Shown here: piece by piece, positions 60,052-64,000 of the stretch | Numbering within the stretch: the stretch's first letter is position 1 | Layout: each line of letters opens with the position of its first letter | Assembly: GCA_032988165.1 (NCBI GenBank) | Contig: JANTQF010000103.1 | Coordinates: 43,599 to 107,598, forward strand | Length of the DNA stretch: 64,000 nucleotides | Direction: 5' to 3' | DNA from: Emmonsiellopsis sp. PD_33 | Taxonomy: Eukaryota > Ascomycota > Eurotiomycetes > Onygenales > Ajellomycetaceae | Notes under the pieces: generated by a model | What the model saw: the letters and a program-made list of their open reading frames with translations, nothing else | Told to the model about the DNA's origin: nothing | The model's database searches: none | Made by a program: the position numbers and the translations under genes

Positions 60052-61790
60052 TACTTAGTCCTTTATCACTATTATTCAATCTGGAGCTTATAGGCTTAGT
60101 AAACTATTAGCTTATTAAGGATCTTCTGAGTAAGTATTAACAAGTCAGTAATTATAGTAGCACCAACAATATGCACATACTTAACCTCATATTATTTCAT
60201 AAATTATTCTCCTCTAATAGAACTCTACCCCATACTCATACACTGAATAATATCTCTAAGATTCTTAACTAGATCATACTTCAATGAATAATAGGATCAG
60301 CTATATCAACTACAATCAAAGAAGACCTATTTACACACAGCAACACAGTTATTATTGATGATTATATTCCACACTATACTGTCATTACTGTTGATTGCCA
60401 TTTCCAGATGGAGCAATTAACTAAATACTATAATATTTATAGTAGTCTGGCCTCTTACCTTCAGATCAAGAGTTCTATCTCTACTAGAGATAATAAGCTA
60501 TCATCTTCAAATAATATCATGGATATTCACACCAGCAAGTTTGATATATCAGTTTATTAGTAGCTCTAGCATGTAGCCTTCTTAATTGCATTCCTGCATC
60601 TTTTCCATGCAATATCCATCAAGAAGGAAGGAAATCTTGCCAGTAATATTAATAGATGATAATAGAAGGCAGGCAGTAATGCTCTGTGATTCTTATTGAG
60701 GATAATTATCAACCCATTAATTCCCTTTCTCTCATCTGATTGATCTTAGATGGCAAGCTTACTCTGCTATTTGATGCCCAAGTTTCCCCATTTACTATCT
60801 ATTATAAATGAGGTAGTTATTAAGTCCCAATGGAAACTACTTATCTTTCTTTATTTCCTAATGCCTCAGTATCAGACCAAGCTATTTACCTTATTATTCA
60901 ATGTTAAAGTTGGTGTGATCAAGTCATTCATACCTGAGCATGAACATGCAGAGGTTATTGAGAACTTCAATGATCTCTATCATGCAATAAAGGTATTAAT
61001 CTTAGATTATAGAACCAGCATAATAGACTTTAACTTGCATTATACTTGTTCCAATGTGGTTCTACTAGAATTACCTATAAATAGTAATGATGTCCTTCAA
61101 GCCCTCTACTACATCTATTACATTAATTAGGTTCAGTCACAATGGATATAGATACTTTCCACTGCCAATTTATTTAATAGATATATTAAAGTTAAGACTT
61201 TAATAAAGTTTATTTCTCAGCTCATCACACAGGAGTCAGCTGCTTTTGTAGATTTAACTATTAAACTCAGCTTAAGCTAAGATAAGCATGCCTTGTTTTC
61301 TGATCCTTAAGAACTTAAGTGTGCAATTAAATAGAGAGTAGTAAACTATATATAATAAATATTTAATCAACAGAAGTCCTGGCTGTATTGAGGAAATGTT
61401 AAGAATCTTAATCTAAGTATCACTTAAATTAATATCTTGAAATGATTAAATATCATAATAACATTAAATTTCATTATCTATTCTAAGAAAATACTTTCTA
61501 TTTACTTATCTTCTAGAATTTCTCTAATACCTGCACATCTTATTCCTTCTAGTCCAAGTTTGTTAAGACATTCTATCAGTATTTAAAACTCTCAAACCTC
61601 TATTTACACTCTGACCCCTAATAGTGATATCAGCAATTCTAGCCTCAAAATAGATTTATTAATGTTAGATTTATTCTCACCTCCCCTCTCAGTTCTAAGT
61701 CTCTCCTTAGGCTCCTTCTGCCACTATTACTCTCCATCAGCCCCAAGTGCTAATAAACCTCCTCCAGCTAAAAGGATAAAATTAGCATAA
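60052..61790 (+). pseudogene. SNF2-family ATPase gene, segment 3 (C-terminal helicase lobe)
   Basis: The frame continues from segment 2 once hAT-2 is removed. After a linker (TVDCHFQMEQLTKYYNIYSS at about 60,390) comes the SNF2 C-terminal lobe: KSQWKLLIFLYFLM (motif IV, about 60,820), GVIKSFIPEHEHAEVIENFN (about 60,912), VLILDYRTSIIDFNLHYTCS (motif V, about 60,990) and VVLLELPINSNDVLQALYYI (about 61,050). Motif VI, ancestrally an IGRxHRxGQ type, has become YYIYYIN-, with Arg to Tyr by CG to TA change. A Pro-rich tail ends near KPPPAKRIKLA (stop about 61,790). It is followed on the same strand by a Plavaka-type transposase. Confidence 0.78.
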
Positions 61791-62400
61791 AATGATTTAC
61801 CTACTAATTCTATCTGCCAGAATCCAACCCACTCATCTCATTAGAAGTCTAATTAAGTTACTAACCAAGTTCAACCTACTTCTATTATAATTTTGCTAGG
61901 CTTAAGTCAAGCTTTCTTTACTACATTACTCATCTTCTTTTTTTTAGAAATGATTCTTTATGTGCTTTTCCTAATCAGTTTGTTATATGAAAGAAGTGGC
62001 TTTAATTTTCAAATTATTTAAAAGTGTTTCTATAGGTACTTAGTAATCATTATTAGACTTAAGTTAAGCTTTATTGCTATAATATTACCTCTCATCTGTC
62101 TTATAAGTCATTTCTTCTAGCACTTTGGCTAATTACTAGTAGTTTGTCTTTACTTTCTAAATTGTTTAAAAGTGTGATCATACATGCTCAGTTTAAGTTA
62201 AGTTCTATCCACACATCAACCCCTCTACCTCTATTTTTCTGATGTCATTGATAGTACTCAATCTAGTTAGTATGCTAAGAATTCATTCCTAGATGATTTA
62301 ATTTATACATTTAGATTTGCAACTCCATGCTTTTAATAAGAAATAGAAATATATCTATCATATCATTCAGCCTTTATAATTAACATCAAGTATTGACCTC
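61791..62400. repeat. AT-rich spacer with recurring CTTAAG motifs
   Basis: No domain seen. Copies of (A/G)(C/T)TTAAG(T/C)(C/T)AAG occur at about 61,909, 62,057 and 62,190. Confidence 0.35.
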
Positions 62401-64000
62401 CTAACTATGAAGAACTCTACCTATATACATGCCTATTCATACTATTAAAGATTTATTAATAGTTAGAGCAGCCTGAGTCATCACCAACAGAAATGTACAG
62501 CAGCAATTCAAGCATAATAGAAAGTATTAGAAATGATGTTAACTATTAGTACATTCATTGCTCATTTACTTATATCCATTTAATCTCTCACTGAATATAC
62601 TCTTATAGCTCTACCATCCAATGGACTATTACCAGCACTCAGGGCAGATAGAGTAGACTTAAATCTAGTTAAGACTTCTAGTGCTATTATGTTCAACTTA
62701 GACCCTATGAATATGAAACTGACTTTAGAAAATCCTGATATAAATATTATTATATCATTAGTTTAAGCCAAGCTCTGTGCTCTCCTTCTGACAGCAGGTT
62801 TATCTAAATTCCTATTAGAGATAATACTAACTAATGGTATCTATCTACTAGGAATAAGATATAAATGTAGAGGCAGCCTTCTTTATTTCTTTACTATCAT
62901 TATAAGCTATATAAACTTTAGTTTTAAATGCCTATATCATTACATACAAATCTCTCTTAAAATAACTGGCTAGTTACCTAGTTTCTGATTGTTTTAATAT
63001 GATGTCTGACACCTCCATAAGAATAACAACAGCCCAGTATGGGGGTTTTAAAAGTGAGGTGGAATATGGCATTGCATGGTTCTTTCTGAACAATAGACTT
63101 TTAAGTGAGATTATCAATTAATTTCTTACATTATTCTATCTTCATATCATCACTGATGGACTCTTTTTCTATATTGCCTAATAATTCTATAATATCATCA
63201 ACAGGGGCTTAATGACTAATAATGCACAAAGTAATGAATTTATTGACACTCTAATTTCCATAACATTTACTAATGGAATTATAATCAAAGCCACTTTCTC
63301 TCATCAGAGAGTAAATAATGTTATTCACTGATTACTTGGACATCTTCCATTCAAGGATGTCCTATAGTATGCACCTATATGACAGTTCTCAGAGTTAAAT
63401 CAATGAATATATACTGAGATGCATACAGCTAACTAATAGTAAAATACACAATGAAAACTTCCAGCCTCTTCCACACTAGTTCCATTAATCTTTATGTCTG
63501 ATAAGACACAGCTCTTCATGCATTATGGGGATCAGATATCTTAGTTTATTTACTTTATCATTGGAAATCTTCTGCATAAGATTTACCATGCACAAAAGAC
63601 AATTAGTCTTCAGAAGATCACCTATCTTCCTATTATTAAGAAGATTGACCATGTCATAAAGACCAGGCTTTATCATGCTTGTATGGCTGAGATACTTAAG
63701 CATAAGTCTTAGTGATCTTACCTATACTAGTAGGTACTAATGATGCTGTAGCTATTGAGGCCTTGAGTACAACTAGCATGTTTGTTGAATGTACTGATGG
63801 TTATATTTGATACTACTTTCTAGTATTAGCTGAATTTATGGCTGACTATAAAGAGCAAGTCTTAATTACTAGTATATTATTATTATTATTATTATTCTTC
63901 ATTTAAGGTGTATGGCAGTCAGTGACTATGACACCTACCTAAGTATAAACTTAGGATTTTCTAGCTCAAACTATCTAGTATACAGGCCCAATTTATAACT
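62400..64000 (+). pseudogene. Plavaka/KDZ-type transposase, partial at window edge
   Basis: Plavaka-type transposases belong to a CACTA-related superfamily of fungal DNA transposons. Diagnostic sequence begins at about 63,205 (GLMTNNAQSNEF). It continues with GHLPFKDVL, EMHTAN--QNTQQKLPASS and LVPLIFMSDKTQLF (63,476-63,517, the conserved S-D-K-T-Q-L core). Next come YFIIGNLLHKIYHAQKTIS, KITYLPIIKKIDHV and YHACMAEIL. After a frame change near 63,700-63,733, ECTDGYI-YYFLVLAEFMAD (about 63,788) and YKEQVLIT match the family's next block. Stops show inactivation. It continues beyond 64,000. Sequence at 62,400-63,000 is coding-like but unrecognised. Confidence 0.7.

Overview
The window looks like a nuclear segment of a filamentous ascomycete, most likely Eurotiomycetes and possibly Onygenales. 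The reasons are the short spliceosomal introns (GTATGT/GTAAGT donors, a TACTAAC branch point), a pyruvate dehydrogenase kinase that reads like those of that class, and a two-compartment base composition. Positions about 1-934 and 22,480-31,480 have normal GC and frequent CpG. Positions about 935-22,480 and 31,480-64,000 are AT-rich and almost without CpG. The AT-rich parts are nested, mutated transposable elements whose reading frames are full of TAG/TGA/TAA. Both LTR pairs show paired CA-versus-TG differences, the signature of CpG-directed RIP-like mutation.

Left AT-rich block (about 0.93-22.45 kb): a Helitron (HUH Rep about 2.9-5.78 kb, PIF1 helicase 19.24-20.85 kb, and a second acidic ORF 20.98-22.23 kb) is split in frame by a 13.45-kb hAT element (5,787-19,236). 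That element has matching TIRs and a 7-of-8 bp target duplication. Besides its transposase (about 15.95-18.45 kb, +) it contains a degenerate SNF2-family ATPase on the minus strand (about 6.1-10.3 kb), a pair of tRNA-like A/B-box repeats, a Cys-rich ORF, and many copies of a 20-bp palindrome that encodes L-L-S-x-D-N-K in either orientation.

Gene island (about 22.48-31.48 kb): an intron-containing tRNA-Gly(GCC) on the minus strand, a multi-exon minus-strand gene for a membrane-anchored SGNH/PC-esterase-like protein (26,713 to 24,864), and a complete four-exon pyruvate dehydrogenase kinase gene (28,561-30,080, +). The two protein genes are divergent across about 1.85 kb.

Right AT-rich block (about 31.48-64 kb): a complete Ty3/gypsy chromovirus on the minus strand (32,218-37,768; 254-bp LTRs, TSD ATCTT). 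Then comes a second SNF2-family ATPase gene on the plus strand (41,484 to about 61,790), cut into three pieces by a second chromovirus (42,320-50,037; 302-bp LTRs, TSD GACCT) and by a second hAT element (about 51,002-60,051). Removing both insertions leaves consistent frames. It is followed on the same strand by a Plavaka/KDZ-type transposase running off the window. Everything in the AT-rich blocks appears dead by point mutation. The most notable pattern is the repeated occurrence of SNF2-type ATPases beside or inside DNA transposons, and the coding palindrome family.
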